DNA of 64,000 nt from positions 186,001 through 250,000 of the forward strand of contig NZ_BBZJ01000022.1 of assembly GCF_001417775.1 (NCBI RefSeq). Reading direction: 5' to 3'. Both the position numbers and the translations under genes were made by a program. The notes below the pieces were generated by a model that was not told the origin of the DNA, did not search any database, and saw only the letters and a program-made list of their open reading frames with translations. This DNA comes from Streptomyces sp. TP-A0356 (GTDB lineage: Bacteria; Actinomycetota; Actinomycetes; Streptomycetales; Streptomycetaceae). Of this stretch, positions 44,580 through 55,435 are shown piece after piece; positions within the stretch are counted from its first letter, which is position 1, and the number at the start of each line of letters is the position of its first letter.

Positions 44580-45524
44580 CTACCGGTCACCGGTCGTCAG
44601 TACGACGTTCTGCAGTGGTTGTCCCAGCGCGAAACGGTTCAGCTGGGTGCTCAGAAGGCGCTTGACACGGGGCCAGAACGCCGACGTGGCACCGCCGACA
44701 TGGGGACTGATCAGCACGCCCGGCGCGTGCCACAAGGGGTGTCCGGGGGGCAGCGGTTCGGGGTCGGTGACGTCCAGGGCCGCCGTGATACGGCCGGTCT
44801 CCAGCTCGGCCAGCAGCGCCTTGGTGTCCACGACTCCGCCGCGCGCCACGTTGACCAGCAGCGCCCCGTCCTTCATCCGGGCCAGGAAGCCCTCGTTGAC
44901 CAGGCCTTTCGTCCCTTCCGTGAGGGGCGTGACAAGGACGACGACATCGGCGTCGGGAAGAAGTTCCGACAATCGGGAGAGGGGATGCACAGGACCGCGC
45001 ACCGACTCGCGCTCATGGCGCGCGACGCGTGCGACCCGCGCGAGCTCGAACGGCACGAGCCGGTCCTCGATGGCGGCGCCCACGGCCCCGTACCCGACGA
45101 TGAGGACGGTCTTGTCGGCGAGCGCCGGACGGAACCCGGCTCGCCACTCCTCGCGGTCCTGCCCCCGCACGAAGTCGGGGATGCCGCGCAGCGAGGCGAG
45201 GATCAGGGTCAGCGCGAGTTCGGCGGTGCTGGCCTCGTGCACCCCGCGGGCGTTGCACAACCGCACCCCCTCGGGCAGCAGGCCGAGGCCCGGCTGCACG
45301 TGGTCGACGCCTGCGGAGAGCGTCTGCACCACGCGGACGGACGTCATCGCGGCCATGGGACGCACGGCGATCTCACCGCCCTTCATATAGGGCACGGCGT
45401 AGAACGCGCAGTCGGCCGGGTCTGCGGGAAACTCCTGGTCGCCGTCCCAGAAGCGGTAGGTGAGGCCCTCGGGAAGACCCTCTATCTCGTCACTGCGGAA
45501 CGGAAGCCAAACGTCGACAGTCAT
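44580..45524 (-). CDS. D-2-hydroxyacid dehydrogenase family protein
   Basis: This 314-residue NAD(P)-dependent D-isomer-specific 2-hydroxyacid dehydrogenase has the NAD-binding LIVGYGAVGAAI and the catalytic Arg in VNVARGGVVDTKAL. Glu lies in DVTDPEPLPPGHPL and His in ISPHVGGATSAF. It belongs to the glyoxylate/hydroxypyruvate reductase-like branch; the substrate is not predictable. ATG 45524 has a TAGCCT -10-like hexamer 7 nt upstream and no ribosome-binding site, so the mRNA may be leaderless. It is divergent from the aldo/keto reductase gene. The 250-nt gap downstream (44330-44579) holds only the promoter region of the GGDEF gene. Confidence 0.88.
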   Translation of the reverse strand: MTVDVWLPFRSDEIEGLPEGLTYRFWDGDQEFPADPADCAFYAVPYMKGGEIAVRPMAAMTSVRVVQTLSAGVDHVQPGLGLLPEGVRLCNARGVHEASTAELALTLILASLRGIPDFVRGQDREEWRAGFRPALADKTVLIVGYGAVGAAIEDRLVPFELARVARVARHERESVRGPVHPLSRLSELLPDADVVVLVTPLTEGTKGLVNEGFLARMKDGALLVNVARGGVVDTKALLAELETGRITAALDVTDPEPLPPGHPLWHAPGVLISPHVGGATSAFWPRVKRLLSTQLNRFALGQPLQNVVLTTGDR

Positions 45525-45599
45525 GGTCAGGAGGCTATGCGAAGGATCCACCGCCGCATTGGTTAGTTTGGGGTGCCAGGAGAGGGAGGACACGGCCAG

Positions 45600-46598
45600 G
45601 TGGAGCGCAGGACGATCGGCGCGGCGACGCTCGAAGTGGGGGCCGTAGGACTCGGATGCATGCCGATGAGCTGGGGGTACTCCGGTTCCCGGCAGCGGGG
45701 CGACGAGTCGCTGCGGACGGTGCACCGGGCGCTCGACCTGGGGGCGTCGCTGCTCGACACGGCCGACATGTACGGGCCGTTCACCAATGAGCTGCTGGTG
45801 GGGAGGGTGCTGAAGGAGCGGCGCGCCGAGGCGTTCGTCTCGACCAAGGTCGGTCTGCTGGTGGGTGAGCAGCACATCGTGGCCAACGGCCGCCCGGGCT
45901 ATGTCAGGCGCGCCTGCGACGCGTCGCTGCGGCGGCTGCAGACGGACGTCATCGACCTCTACCAGCTGCACCGCGCGGACCCCGAGGTGCCCGTCGAGGA
46001 GACCTGGGGCGCCATGGCGGAGCTGGTGCGGGCGGGCAAGGTACGGGCGCTGGGGCTGTGCGCGGTGGGCGCCCGGGGCGGGCGGCGGACCGGGGCACGA
46101 CTGCACGACGGAACGATCCGGCAACTGGAGCGGGTGCAGCAGGTGTTCCCCGTGAGCGCGGTGGAGGCCGAGCTGTCGCTGTGGTCGACGGAGGCGCTGG
46201 ACGCGCTGGTGCCCTGGTGCGCGGCGCGCGGGGTCGGCTTCCTGGCGGCGATGCCGCTCGGCAACGGCTTCCTGACCGGCACGCTGACCCCGGGTGAGGG
46301 TTTCGAGCCGGACGACCTGCGCGCCCGCCACCCCCGCTTCACCGCCGAGATGATGGCGGCGAACCAGCCGATCGTGGCCGGGCTGCGGCGCGTGGCCCGC
46401 CGACACGGCGAGGGCGTCACGCCCGCCCAGGTGGCGCTGGCCTGGCTGCTGGCACAGGGACGGCACGTGGTCCCGGTGCCGGGTGCCAAGCGGGAGCGCT
46501 GGGTCTCGGAGAACGCGGGCGCGACCGGCCTGCGACTGACACCTCAGGATCTGACGGAACTGGCGGAGCTGCCTGCCGCGCGGGGATCGTGGGACTGA
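45600..46598 (+). CDS. Aldo/keto reductase
   Basis: This 332-residue (alpha/beta)8 NADPH-dependent oxidoreductase of the AKR11/13-like group has the catalytic tetrad recognisable: Asp and Tyr in LLDTADMYG, Lys in VSTKVG and His in LYQLHRADP. The cofactor segment is VPVPGAKRERWVSENAGA. GTG 45600 is preceded by GGAGG at 10 nt spacing; an ATG at 45573 is in frame but lacks one. It is divergent from the hydroxyacid dehydrogenase. The substrate is unknown; small aldehydes or ketones are likely. Confidence 0.9.
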   Translation: MERRTIGAATLEVGAVGLGCMPMSWGYSGSRQRGDESLRTVHRALDLGASLLDTADMYGPFTNELLVGRVLKERRAEAFVSTKVGLLVGEQHIVANGRPGYVRRACDASLRRLQTDVIDLYQLHRADPEVPVEETWGAMAELVRAGKVRALGLCAVGARGGRRTGARLHDGTIRQLERVQQVFPVSAVEAELSLWSTEALDALVPWCAARGVGFLAAMPLGNGFLTGTLTPGEGFEPDDLRARHPRFTAEMMAANQPIVAGLRRVARRHGEGVTPAQVALAWLLAQGRHVVPVPGAKRERWVSENAGATGLRLTPQDLTELAELPAARGSWD

Positions 46599-46723
46599 AC
46601 GCGGAAGGCTTCGAAACCCGGCTCGCATGCGACGGACGGTGGATTCCCGGCCGGAGATCGGGAACCCGCGGCACCCAGGCGGTGTAGGAAGGGACGAAGC
46701 CCCACGTCGAAGGGACCTGGATC

Positions 46724-47887
46724 GTGCAACGTCGAGCTGCGACCGCCGTGCTGGCCGCGACCGTGCTCCTGCTGACGGCCGGCTGCACCTCCGGGGGCGG
46801 GGACGGGCCGGGTGGCGGCAAGAGCGTCACCTCGCGCCGTACGGCACCGGGGTCGCCCTCCTCCGGCGAGGCGGCCGAACAGACCCCGCCGGCCAAGGGG
46901 TCGGTCCAGGTGGTGCGTACGGTCGCCGCGAACCTCAGGACACCCTGGGGTCTCGCCCCGCTGCCCGACGGCGGGCTGCTGGTCTCCTCCCGGGACGACG
47001 GAACGATCGCTCGGGTCGACGAGAAGACCGGGCGGACGACGGTCCTCGGCGCGGTACCCGGTGTCGCGGCCCTGGGCGAGGGCGGTCTGCTCGGCATCGC
47101 CCTGTCCCCCGCCTACGCCTCGGACCATCTGGTCTACGCGTATCTCACGACCGACTCGGACAACCGCGTCGTGCGGATGCTGTACGACCCGAAGAAGCCC
47201 GCACGTCAGCAACTGGGCGCACCGGACACGGTCTTCAAGGGCATTCCGAAGGGGATGATCCACAACGGCGGCCGGATCGCGTTCGGCCCGGACGGGATGC
47301 TGTACGCGGGCACGGGCGAATCGGGCGACCGGGGTCTGGCCCAGGACCTCAAGTCGCTCGGCGGCAAGATCCTTCGGATGACTCCGGACGGCGCACCCGC
47401 CCCCGGCAATCCCTTCGGTGCGTCGGCGGTCTACTCCTACGGCCACCGCAACGTCCAGGGTCTTGCCTGGGACACCAAGCAGCGGCTGCTCGCCTCGGAG
47501 TTCGGCCAGGACACCTGGGACGAGCTGAACGCGATCAAGCCGGGCGACAACTACGGATGGCCGGACGCCGAGGGGAAGTCCGCCAACCCCCGGTACCACA
47601 ACCCGATCGCCCAGTGGCACACCGACGAGGCGTCCCCCAGTGGCATCGCCTACGCCAAGGGCTCGATCTGGATGGCGGGCCTGCGCGGGCAGCGGCTGTG
47701 GCGCATCCCGCTGAAGGGCACGGTGGCCTCCGCGCCCCCACAGGCGTTCCTGAAGGGCGCCTACGGCCGCCTCCGTACCGTGGTGTCGGGAGGCGGCGAC
47801 AGGCTGTGGCTGACGACGAGCAACACCGACGGCCGGGGCGAGCCGTCGAAGACCGACGACCGGATCCTGGAGGTGCGGGTGTCGTAG
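46724..47887 (+). CDS. Lipoprotein PQQ-type sugar dehydrogenase (GSDH family)
   Basis: This 387-residue exported lipoprotein has a lipobox LLTAGC (Cys about 21) and then a Ser/Gly/Lys linker. A six-bladed propeller of the glucose/sorbosone dehydrogenase family follows: LRTPWGLAPLPDGGLLVSSRD, GEGGLLGIALSP, NGGRIAFGPDGMLYAGTGE and SYGHRNVQGLAWD. Family enzymes oxidise aldoses with PQQ at the cell surface, though many actinobacterial members are uncharacterised and PQQ supply is not evident here. GTG 46724 has AAGGGA upstream. A strong terminator follows, shared with the convergent membrane protein. Confidence 0.88.
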   Translation: MQRRAATAVLAATVLLLTAGCTSGGGDGPGGGKSVTSRRTAPGSPSSGEAAEQTPPAKGSVQVVRTVAANLRTPWGLAPLPDGGLLVSSRDDGTIARVDEKTGRTTVLGAVPGVAALGEGGLLGIALSPAYASDHLVYAYLTTDSDNRVVRMLYDPKKPARQQLGAPDTVFKGIPKGMIHNGGRIAFGPDGMLYAGTGESGDRGLAQDLKSLGGKILRMTPDGAPAPGNPFGASAVYSYGHRNVQGLAWDTKQRLLASEFGQDTWDELNAIKPGDNYGWPDAEGKSANPRYHNPIAQWHTDEASPSGIAYAKGSIWMAGLRGQRLWRIPLKGTVASAPPQAFLKGAYGRLRTVVSGGGDRLWLTTSNTDGRGEPSKTDDRILEVRVS

Positions 47888-47966
47888 GGCCGCCTGCCTC
47901 ACCCCGCCGCACTCGCCGCCGCACTCGCGCGTCTTCCGCGGCGGGCGGGGCCTTAGACGCGCGAAG

Positions 47967-48013
47967 GGGGTCTCAGGGCTTCCGCAAAGAACTTCCGGAA
48001 GCCCTGAGACCCC
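47967..48013. terminator. Bidirectional terminator
   Basis: A perfect 18-bp stem (47967-47984 and 47996-48013) with an 11-nt loop lies between the convergent sugar dehydrogenase and membrane-protein genes. The minus-strand stop is only 18 nt away. Confidence 0.85.
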
Positions 48014-48030
48014 TCAGTGACCGCGCGCAT

Positions 48031-48657
48031 TCAGCCGCCGGACGGCAGCGCGAGCAGGACGTCGCTGTACTTCAGGACGGCCAGCAGCAGGCCTACGACA
48101 CCGAGCGAGACACCGGCCCAGGCGACCGACTTCACCCACGTGTCCTGCGGCTTCCCGGGCGCACCGAACGCCGGGCGGACCAGCACCACGACGCCCACGA
48201 GGAGCGCGGCCAGGGCGAACAGGCCGCCCCACAGCGCGGTGGTGTGCCAGGCGTCTCCGTACACCGCCTTGATCTGCTTGGCCACACTCGCCGACGAAGA
48301 GGTCTGGAGCTGGCCGATGAGGGTCTGGCGCGCGGCGGCCACGGTGCCGACCCAGTTGCCGGTGAGGGAGACGATGCCGAGCGCGGCAGAGACGACCGCC
48401 CCGGCTCCCTGGCCGACCCCGGACGGGCGCTCGATTGCGCTCTCCTCGGCCTCGCCCTCGGTCCGGGCCTCCTCGGCGGGCTCCCCGGCCGTGGGTCCGG
48501 TCGTGTCCTCGGCCGTGTGTCCGGCCGATCCCTCGGCCGTGTGTCCGGTCGTCTCCTCAGCCGTCTTCCCGGCCTTGGTGACGTCCGCCTTCTCCTCGTC
48601 GTTCGTCGCCTCGGCGCCGTTCCCGGCCCTGGTCTCGTCCATTGTCTTGGTTCCCAT
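48031..48657 (-). CDS. Membrane protein with acidic repeat N-terminus
   Basis: This 208-residue protein I do not recognise. The N-terminal ~75 residues are disordered and acidic, with imperfect Thr/Ala/Glu/Gly repeats (TTGHTAEGSAGHTAEDTTG). Three hydrophobic helices follow at about 85-110, 140-165 and 180-200, with an Ala/Gln/Ser stretch between (TAAARQTLIGQLQTSSSAS). The N-terminus is probably cytoplasmic. ATG 48657 is chosen; an upstream GTG 9 nt away is possible. It is convergent with the sugar dehydrogenase gene. Confidence 0.75.
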   Translation of the reverse strand: MGTKTMDETRAGNGAEATNDEEKADVTKAGKTAEETTGHTAEGSAGHTAEDTTGPTAGEPAEEARTEGEAEESAIERPSGVGQGAGAVVSAALGIVSLTGNWVGTVAAARQTLIGQLQTSSSASVAKQIKAVYGDAWHTTALWGGLFALAALLVGVVVLVRPAFGAPGKPQDTWVKSVAWAGVSLGVVGLLLAVLKYSDVLLALPSGG

Positions 48658-48692
48658 GCCTCGCACCGTACGGACGCTGTCTGAGAGGCCTC

Positions 48693-49268
48693 TTAATGAT
48701 CGTCGCGGGCGCTACGCGCGCGTGCCGCCCGCCACTCGGGGGCGAGCACCGACCACACCTCGGTGTCCTGGCGCACCCCGCGGTACAGATAGCTCTCCCG
48801 CAGTACGCCGTCCCTGCTCATGCCCAGCCGTCGGGCCACGTTGACGCTCGCCAGGTTGGCGGACGACGCATACCACTCCACACGGTGAATGCCCCGCTCG
48901 TCAAACGCCCAGTCGATCAGCACCCGCATCGCGCGCGTGACCAGTCCCCGCCCCGTCGCGGCGGGCTCCAGCCAGCAGCCGACCTCGCAGTTGCCGCCCG
49001 CCGCGTCGAAGACGCGGAAGAGCACACCGCCGACCAGCTTCCCCTCCAGCCACAGCCCGTGCAGGCTGCCGCTGTCGGCGGCTCGCTTGTCGGCGTAGGA
49101 CCGCAGGACGGCCCGCGCGGAGTCGACGTCCGTGGCGTTCGCCCCGAACGGGATGTGCTGGGTGATGAACTCGCGCCCGCGGTCGAGGTGCGCCAGGAAC
49201 TCCTCGGCGTGCCACGGCTCCAGGGGCCGCAGTTCGGCCGCGTCGTCACCCAGGGATATCGCGTACAT
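48693..49268 (-). CDS. GNAT acetyltransferase (RimJ/RimL-like)
   Basis: This 191-residue N-acetyltransferase of the RimL/ribosomal-protein-serine type shows ELRPLEPWHAEEFLAHLDRG, EVGCWLEPAATGRGLVTRAM (the acetyl-CoA loop), IHRVEWYASSANLASVNVARRLGM and RDGVLRESYLYRGVRQD. The acceptor may be a protein N-terminus or a small amine. It starts inside the 3' end of the MMPL transporter gene (23-nt overlap), so the two are probably co-transcribed and translationally coupled. Confidence 0.87.
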   Translation of the reverse strand: MYAISLGDDAAELRPLEPWHAEEFLAHLDRGREFITQHIPFGANATDVDSARAVLRSYADKRAADSGSLHGLWLEGKLVGGVLFRVFDAAGGNCEVGCWLEPAATGRGLVTRAMRVLIDWAFDERGIHRVEWYASSANLASVNVARRLGMSRDGVLRESYLYRGVRQDTEVWSVLAPEWRAARARSARDDH

Positions 49269-51486
49269 CCTGCTGCCGCTCCTTCACCAGTGCGTCCACC
49301 AGCGCGTCCTCTTCCGCGCGCCGCCCCGGAATCCTCGCACGGCACTCGGGCGGCTCGATGCTGAGGCGCGGCAGTCGGCGCTCCAGCCAGGACGGCAGCC
49401 ACCAGTTGGCGCCGCCGAGCAGATGCATCAGGGCGGGGACGAGGAGGGTGCGCAGAACGAAGGCGTCGAGGGCGACGGCCGAGGCGAGCGCGATGCCGAA
49501 CATGGCGATCACACGGTCGCCGCTGAGCACGAAGGCGAGGAAGACGGAGATCATGATGACGGCCGCCGAGTTGATCACCCGGCTGGTCTCGGCGAGGCCG
49601 ACGCGGACGGCGCGCCGGTTGTCACCGGTCTCCAGCCACTCCTCGTAGATGCGGCTGACCAGGAACACCTGGTAGTCCATGGAGAGGCCGAAGAGCACGG
49701 CGACCATGATCACGGGAAGGAAGGGCTCGATCGGCCCGGCCCGGCCGATGCCCAGCAGTTCGCTGCCCCAGCCCCACTGGAAGATGGCGACGACCACGCC
49801 GAACGCGGAGGCGACGGCGGCGACGTTCATCGCGGCGGCCTTCAGCGGGATGCCGAGGGATCGGAAGGCGAGCAGGAGCAGGACGCAGCCCAGGCCGATC
49901 ACCACGCCCACGAACAGGGGCAGCTTGCCGACGATCACTCCCGCGAAGTCGTCGTAGCCGGCCGTCACCCCGCCGACGTACAGATCGAGCGTGGTGCCCC
50001 GCTCGGCCCGCGGCAGCACATCGGAGCGCAGCCGGTTCACCAGGTCGCTGGTCTGCCGGGACTGCGGGGCGGTGTCCGGGACGACGGTGAGGTAGGCCGT
50101 GTCGCCGCCGCTGTTGTAGGTCACCGGGGTCACGGAGGCGACGCCCCTGGTGGCCGCGAGGGTGCTGTCGAGGTTGTCGAGCGCGAGCTTGTCCTCGGCC
50201 CCGCCGACGCGGGTGACCAGGGTGAGCGGGCCGTTGACACCGGGCCCGAAGCCGTCGGCGATGAGGTCGTACGCCTGCCGGGTGGTCGCCGACTTCGGGT
50301 CGTTGCCCTGGTCGGAGGTGCCCAGGTGGAGGGAGAGCGTGGGCAGCGCCAGCAGGGCCATGACGACCACGGCGACGGCGCCGAGCTTCTTGGGGTGGCG
50401 TTCGACGAACGCGGACCAGCGGGCGGCGAACCCGGTCGGCATCTCGGGTTCGGGTCCGTGCTCGTACAGCCGGCGCCGCTCGCGCCTGCTGAGGGCGCGG
50501 GGGCCGATGAAGGAGAGCAGGGCCGGCAGCAGGGTCACGGAGGCCGCGACGGTGAGGGCGACGGTCAGACAGGCGGCGACCGCCACGCCGTTGAGGAAGC
50601 CGAGCCGCAGGATCAGCATGCCGAGCAGCGCGATACACACGGTCGCACCCGCGAAGACGACGGCCCGTCCGGTGGTGGCCACGGCGCCCACGGCGGCCTC
50701 CGCCACCGGGATGCCGCGCTTGAGGCTTCTGCGGTGCCGGGTCACGATGAACAGCGCGTAGTCGATGCCGACGCCCAGCCCGATCAGCAGGCCGAGCATG
50801 GGCGCGAAGTCGGCGACGGTCATCGCGTGCCCGAGCAGTCCGATGCCCTCGTAGGCGGTGCCGACGCCGATCAGCGCGGTCGCGATGGGCAGCAGGGAGG
50901 CGGCGAGGGAACCGAAGGCGAGGAAGAGGACCACGGCGGCGACGAGCACGCCGACGGCCTCCGCGAGGTGTCCGCCCTTCGACTGGGTGAGCCCCATGGC
51001 GCTGCCGCCCAGAGCGACCTTCAGGCCGCCCGTCTCGGCGGCCTTCGCGGTGTCGACGACGGCCCGCGCCTCGTCCTTGCTGATCTTCTCGGTCTGCTGG
51101 TCGAAGGTGATCGTGGCGTACGCGGTGTGGCCGTCGCGGCTGATCTGGCCACTGTGGCTGCCCTGGTAGGGGCTGGTGACCGAGGCGATGCCGGGCAGGA
51201 CGGCGATCCGGTCCAGGGTGCGGGTCATCGTCTGCTCGACATCGGCCTCGCGCACACTGCCGGGGTCCGTGTGCCAGACGACGGTGTCGCTGTCGCCGGC
51301 GAGAGCCGGGAAGGCGTCCTTGAGCAGGTGAGCGGCGCGGCCGGACTCGGTGCCGGGAGCCTCGTAGTTGTTCGAGTAGGCGGACCCCGTGACGGACGCG
51401 GCGGCTGTGACACCGCCGAAGGCGATCAGCCAGAGCAGAACGGTGACGAGGCGGTGGCGTACACACCAGCGTGCGAGGGCTGCCAC
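49246..51486 (-). CDS. MMPL/RND-family transporter
   Basis: This 746-residue membrane protein has the duplicated RND architecture: TM1, a large extracellular loop (about 35-170), TM2-6, a second loop (about 370-540) and TM8-12. MMPL motifs include LGLLIGLGVGIDYALFIVTRHR and its C-terminal counterpart MDYQVFLVSRIYEEW. Such proteins export lipids, siderophores or antibiotics in actinobacteria; the cargo is unknown here. It starts with GTG 51486. The gene overlaps a GNAT gene, which may modify the cargo or be unrelated. Confidence 0.9.
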   Translation of the reverse strand: MAALARWCVRHRLVTVLLWLIAFGGVTAAASVTGSAYSNNYEAPGTESGRAAHLLKDAFPALAGDSDTVVWHTDPGSVREADVEQTMTRTLDRIAVLPGIASVTSPYQGSHSGQISRDGHTAYATITFDQQTEKISKDEARAVVDTAKAAETGGLKVALGGSAMGLTQSKGGHLAEAVGVLVAAVVLFLAFGSLAASLLPIATALIGVGTAYEGIGLLGHAMTVADFAPMLGLLIGLGVGIDYALFIVTRHRRSLKRGIPVAEAAVGAVATTGRAVVFAGATVCIALLGMLILRLGFLNGVAVAACLTVALTVAASVTLLPALLSFIGPRALSRRERRRLYEHGPEPEMPTGFAARWSAFVERHPKKLGAVAVVVMALLALPTLSLHLGTSDQGNDPKSATTRQAYDLIADGFGPGVNGPLTLVTRVGGAEDKLALDNLDSTLAATRGVASVTPVTYNSGGDTAYLTVVPDTAPQSRQTSDLVNRLRSDVLPRAERGTTLDLYVGGVTAGYDDFAGVIVGKLPLFVGVVIGLGCVLLLLAFRSLGIPLKAAAMNVAAVASAFGVVVAIFQWGWGSELLGIGRAGPIEPFLPVIMVAVLFGLSMDYQVFLVSRIYEEWLETGDNRRAVRVGLAETSRVINSAAVIMISVFLAFVLSGDRVIAMFGIALASAVALDAFVLRTLLVPALMHLLGGANWWLPSWLERRLPRLSIEPPECRARIPGRRAEEDALVDALVKERQQDVRDIPG

Positions 51487-51755
51487 GGACGTGCTCCCTG
51501 GGGTGTTTCGTGGATCTTTGACCGGGAACAGCCGCTAATGGAACTGAACAGCCCGCAAAGAACGTATGAGCAATCCCCAACACTCTTGCAGCCCGAAGAG
51601 ATCATTTGCCGCTTTCGTGGGGTTACTCACAGGAGTGGGAGCCAGTTCACACGACATTCCCAGCAACTCTGTCGTCGCACAGGTGTCCGTGCACACACCG
51701 AGGGGCGGCACATCGGATGCGATGCACCGCCCCCAAGCGCCGGATGGCGGGGTGC
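51487..51755. other. Intergenic region between gatB and the MMPL gene
   Basis: These 269 nt are clearly less GC-rich than the surroundings. They should carry the MMPL promoter on the minus strand and the gatB terminator. An imperfect hairpin (GCACCCCGCC...GGGCGGTGC) lies at about 51724-51753. I see no gene. Confidence 0.4.
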
Positions 51756-53270
51756 TCAGCCTTCGCTGACGCCCAGCTTCTCCAGGATCAGCTCCTTCAC
51801 CCGGGCGGCGTCCGCCTGGCCGCGGGTGGCCTTCATGACCGCGCCGACCAGGGCGCCGGCCGCGGCCACCTTGCCACCGCGGATCTTGTCCGCGATCCCC
51901 GGGTTGCCCGCGATGGCGTCGTCCACGGCGGCGGTCAGCGCGCCCTCGTCGGAGACGACCTTCAGACCGCGCTTGTCGACCACCTCGTCCGGGGTGCCCT
52001 CGCCCGCGAGCACGCCCTCGATGACCTGGCGCGCCAGCTTGTCGTTCAGGTCGCCGGAGGACACGAGCCGGGCGACACGGGCGACCTGCTCGGCTGTGAT
52101 GGGCAGCTCGTCCAGGGCCTTGCCCGACTCGTTGGCGTGACGGGCGAGCTCGCCCATCCACCACTTGCGGGCGGAGGCCGCGTCGGCGCCCGCCTCGATG
52201 GTGGCGACGATCGGGTCCAGGGCGCCCGCGTTGAGGATCGCCTGCATCTCGGTCGTGGAGACACCCCACTCCTCGCGCAGCCGGCTGCGGCGTACGAGGG
52301 GCAGCTCCGGCAGCGCGGAGCGCAGTTCCTCGACCCACTCGCGCGGGGGCGCGACCGGCACCAGGTCCGGCTCGGGGAAGTACCGGTAGTCCTCGGCCTC
52401 TTCCTTGGTACGGCCCGAGGTCGTCGTGCCGCTGTCCTCGTGGAAGTGGCGGGTCTCCTGGGTCACCGTGCCCCCGCCGCCGAGCACGGCGGCGTGGCGC
52501 TGGATCTCGTAGCGGGCCGCACGCTCGACGGAGCGCAGCGAGTTGACGTTCTTCGTCTCGGAGCGGGTGCCGAACTTGTCGGCGCCCTTGGGCATCAGCG
52601 ACAGGTTGACGTCGCAGCGCATCTGGCCCATCTCCATCCGGGCCTCGGAGACGCCGAGCGCCCGGATGAGCTCGCGCAGCTCGCGGACGTACGCCTTCGC
52701 CACCTCGGGGGCGCGCTCACCGGCTCCGACGATCGGCTTGGTGACGATCTCGATCAGCGGGATGCCGGCGCGGTTGTAGTCGAGCAGCGAGTGCAGGGCG
52801 CCGTGGATACGGCCGGTGGCGCCGCCGACGTGGGTGGACTTGCCGGTGTCCTCCTCCATGTGGGCGCGCTCGATCTCCACACGGAAGGTCTCGCCGTCCT
52901 CCAGCTGCACGTCGAGGTAGCCGTTGAAGGCGATCGGCTCGTCGTACTGGGAGGTCTGGAAGTTCTTCGGCATGTCCGGATAGAAGTAGTTCTTCCGGGC
53001 GAAGCGGCACCACTCGGCGATCTCGCAGTTCAGCGCGAGACCGATCCTGACCGCGGACTCCACGCCGGTCGCGTTGACGACGGGGAGCGAGCCGGGCAGG
53101 CCGAGGCAGGTGGGGCAGGTCTGCGAGTTCGGCTCGGCGCCGAGCGCCGTGGAACAGCCGCAGAACATCTTGGTCTTGGTGCCGAGTTCGACATGGACCT
53201 CAAGGCCCATGACGGGGTCGTACGACGCCAGCGCGTCCTCGTACGACACCAGGTCGGTCATGGTGGTCAC
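51756..53270 (-). CDS. gatB: Asp/Glu-tRNA amidotransferase subunit B
   Basis: This 504-residue GatB binds misacylated Glu-tRNA(Gln) or Asp-tRNA(Asn), phosphorylates the side chain and receives ammonia from GatA. Features are the N-terminal cradle domain (VMGLEVHVELGTKTKMFCGC, with the zinc-site cysteines ... TCPTCLGLPG) and ARKNYFYPDMPKNFQTSQYD. The C-terminal helical and tail domains (GGKVAAAGALVGAVMKATRGQADAARV) complete it. GTG 53270 has AGAGGGA upstream; ATG 53261 is an alternative. It is last in the gatC-gatA-small ORF-gatB operon. Confidence 0.95.
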   Translation of the reverse strand: MTTMTDLVSYEDALASYDPVMGLEVHVELGTKTKMFCGCSTALGAEPNSQTCPTCLGLPGSLPVVNATGVESAVRIGLALNCEIAEWCRFARKNYFYPDMPKNFQTSQYDEPIAFNGYLDVQLEDGETFRVEIERAHMEEDTGKSTHVGGATGRIHGALHSLLDYNRAGIPLIEIVTKPIVGAGERAPEVAKAYVRELRELIRALGVSEARMEMGQMRCDVNLSLMPKGADKFGTRSETKNVNSLRSVERAARYEIQRHAAVLGGGGTVTQETRHFHEDSGTTTSGRTKEEAEDYRYFPEPDLVPVAPPREWVEELRSALPELPLVRRSRLREEWGVSTTEMQAILNAGALDPIVATIEAGADAASARKWWMGELARHANESGKALDELPITAEQVARVARLVSSGDLNDKLARQVIEGVLAGEGTPDEVVDKRGLKVVSDEGALTAAVDDAIAGNPGIADKIRGGKVAAAGALVGAVMKATRGQADAARVKELILEKLGVSEG

Positions 53271-53285
53271 GGTGAAACTTCCCTC

Positions 53286-53524
53286 TCAGCCCAGCAGGAC
53301 GTCGTCGTCGCCCAGGCGCTTGAGCTCCCGGATGAGGAGAGCGAGGCCGGTGACGATGGCGGCGGCGGACACGGCGGCGTCGAGCAGGCGCAGCGTGTCG
53401 TGTTCGAGGCGGGCCTTCTTGACCTGCTTCGCGACACCGATCGCGCCGAACGCGGTGGTGGCCATGGACAGGTACGTACCGGACTTGGACTTCTTGAAGC
53501 CCTTGGCCTTGGACAGTGCCTTAC

Positions 53525-53528
<4 letters not shown>
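53286..53528 (-). CDS. Small membrane protein inside the gatCAB operon
   Basis: This 80-residue protein has a Lys/Ser-rich N-terminus (MSKALSKAKGFKKSKSG) and a hydrophobic helix (TYLSMATTAFGAIGVA). A charged middle, a second hydrophobic helix (DAAVSAAAIVTGLALLI) and an acidic end follow. GTG 53528 overlaps the gatA stop (GTGA), and gatB starts 15 nt after its stop, so it is translationally coupled on both sides. I recognise no family. Its position between gatA and gatB is conserved in Streptomyces as I recall. A membrane role linked to the amidotransferase is possible but untested. Confidence 0.8.
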
Positions 53529-55027
<1,499 letters not shown>

Positions 55028-55033
55028 GACGGG

Positions 55034-55330
55034 CTACTCCTCCCCCAGGATCTGCGGCACCTTGAAACGCTGCTGCTCCTGGGCCGGGGCGCCGGACAGC
55101 GCCTGCTCGGGGGTGAGCGAGGGACGGACCTCGTCCCGGCGCATGACGTTGGTCAGCGGCAGCGGGTGGGAGGTCGGCGGTACGTCTTGGTCGGCGACCT
55201 CGCTGACGCGGGCGACCGCGCCGATGATGTCGTCGAGCTGGCCGGCGAAGTGATCGAGCTCTTCGCCCTTCAGCTCCAGACGCGCCAGCCGAGCGAGGTG
55301 GGCGACCTCCTCGCGCGTGATGCCAGGCAT
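55034..55330 (-). CDS. gatC: Asp/Glu-tRNA amidotransferase subunit C
   Basis: This 98-residue GatC wraps around the GatA-GatB interface. The family pattern is MPGITREEVAHLARLARLEL, followed by LDDIIGAVARVSEVADQDVPPTSHPLPLTNVMRRDEV. ATG 55330 has GAGGA 8 nt upstream. It is the first gene of the operon. The promoter should lie in 55331-55435. Confidence 0.94.
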   Translation of the reverse strand: MPGITREEVAHLARLARLELKGEELDHFAGQLDDIIGAVARVSEVADQDVPPTSHPLPLTNVMRRDEVRPSLTPEQALSGAPAQEQQRFKVPQILGEE

Positions 55331-55435
55331 GCAGCGATCCTCTGGGGTGAGTGTGTGTGGTTTGGGCCAATCCTATGGCGCGGGGCCCTGTGCCCGTGAA
55401 ATGGATTCGGGGGCCGTACGCTCCCCGGGCCCTTT

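Noticed and set aside
49132..52140. A 1002-codon plus-strand frame opposite the MMPL gene and gatB
   Set aside because: Runs through coding and non-coding DNA alike with biased composition (His/Asp/Gly/Val); typical shadow frame.
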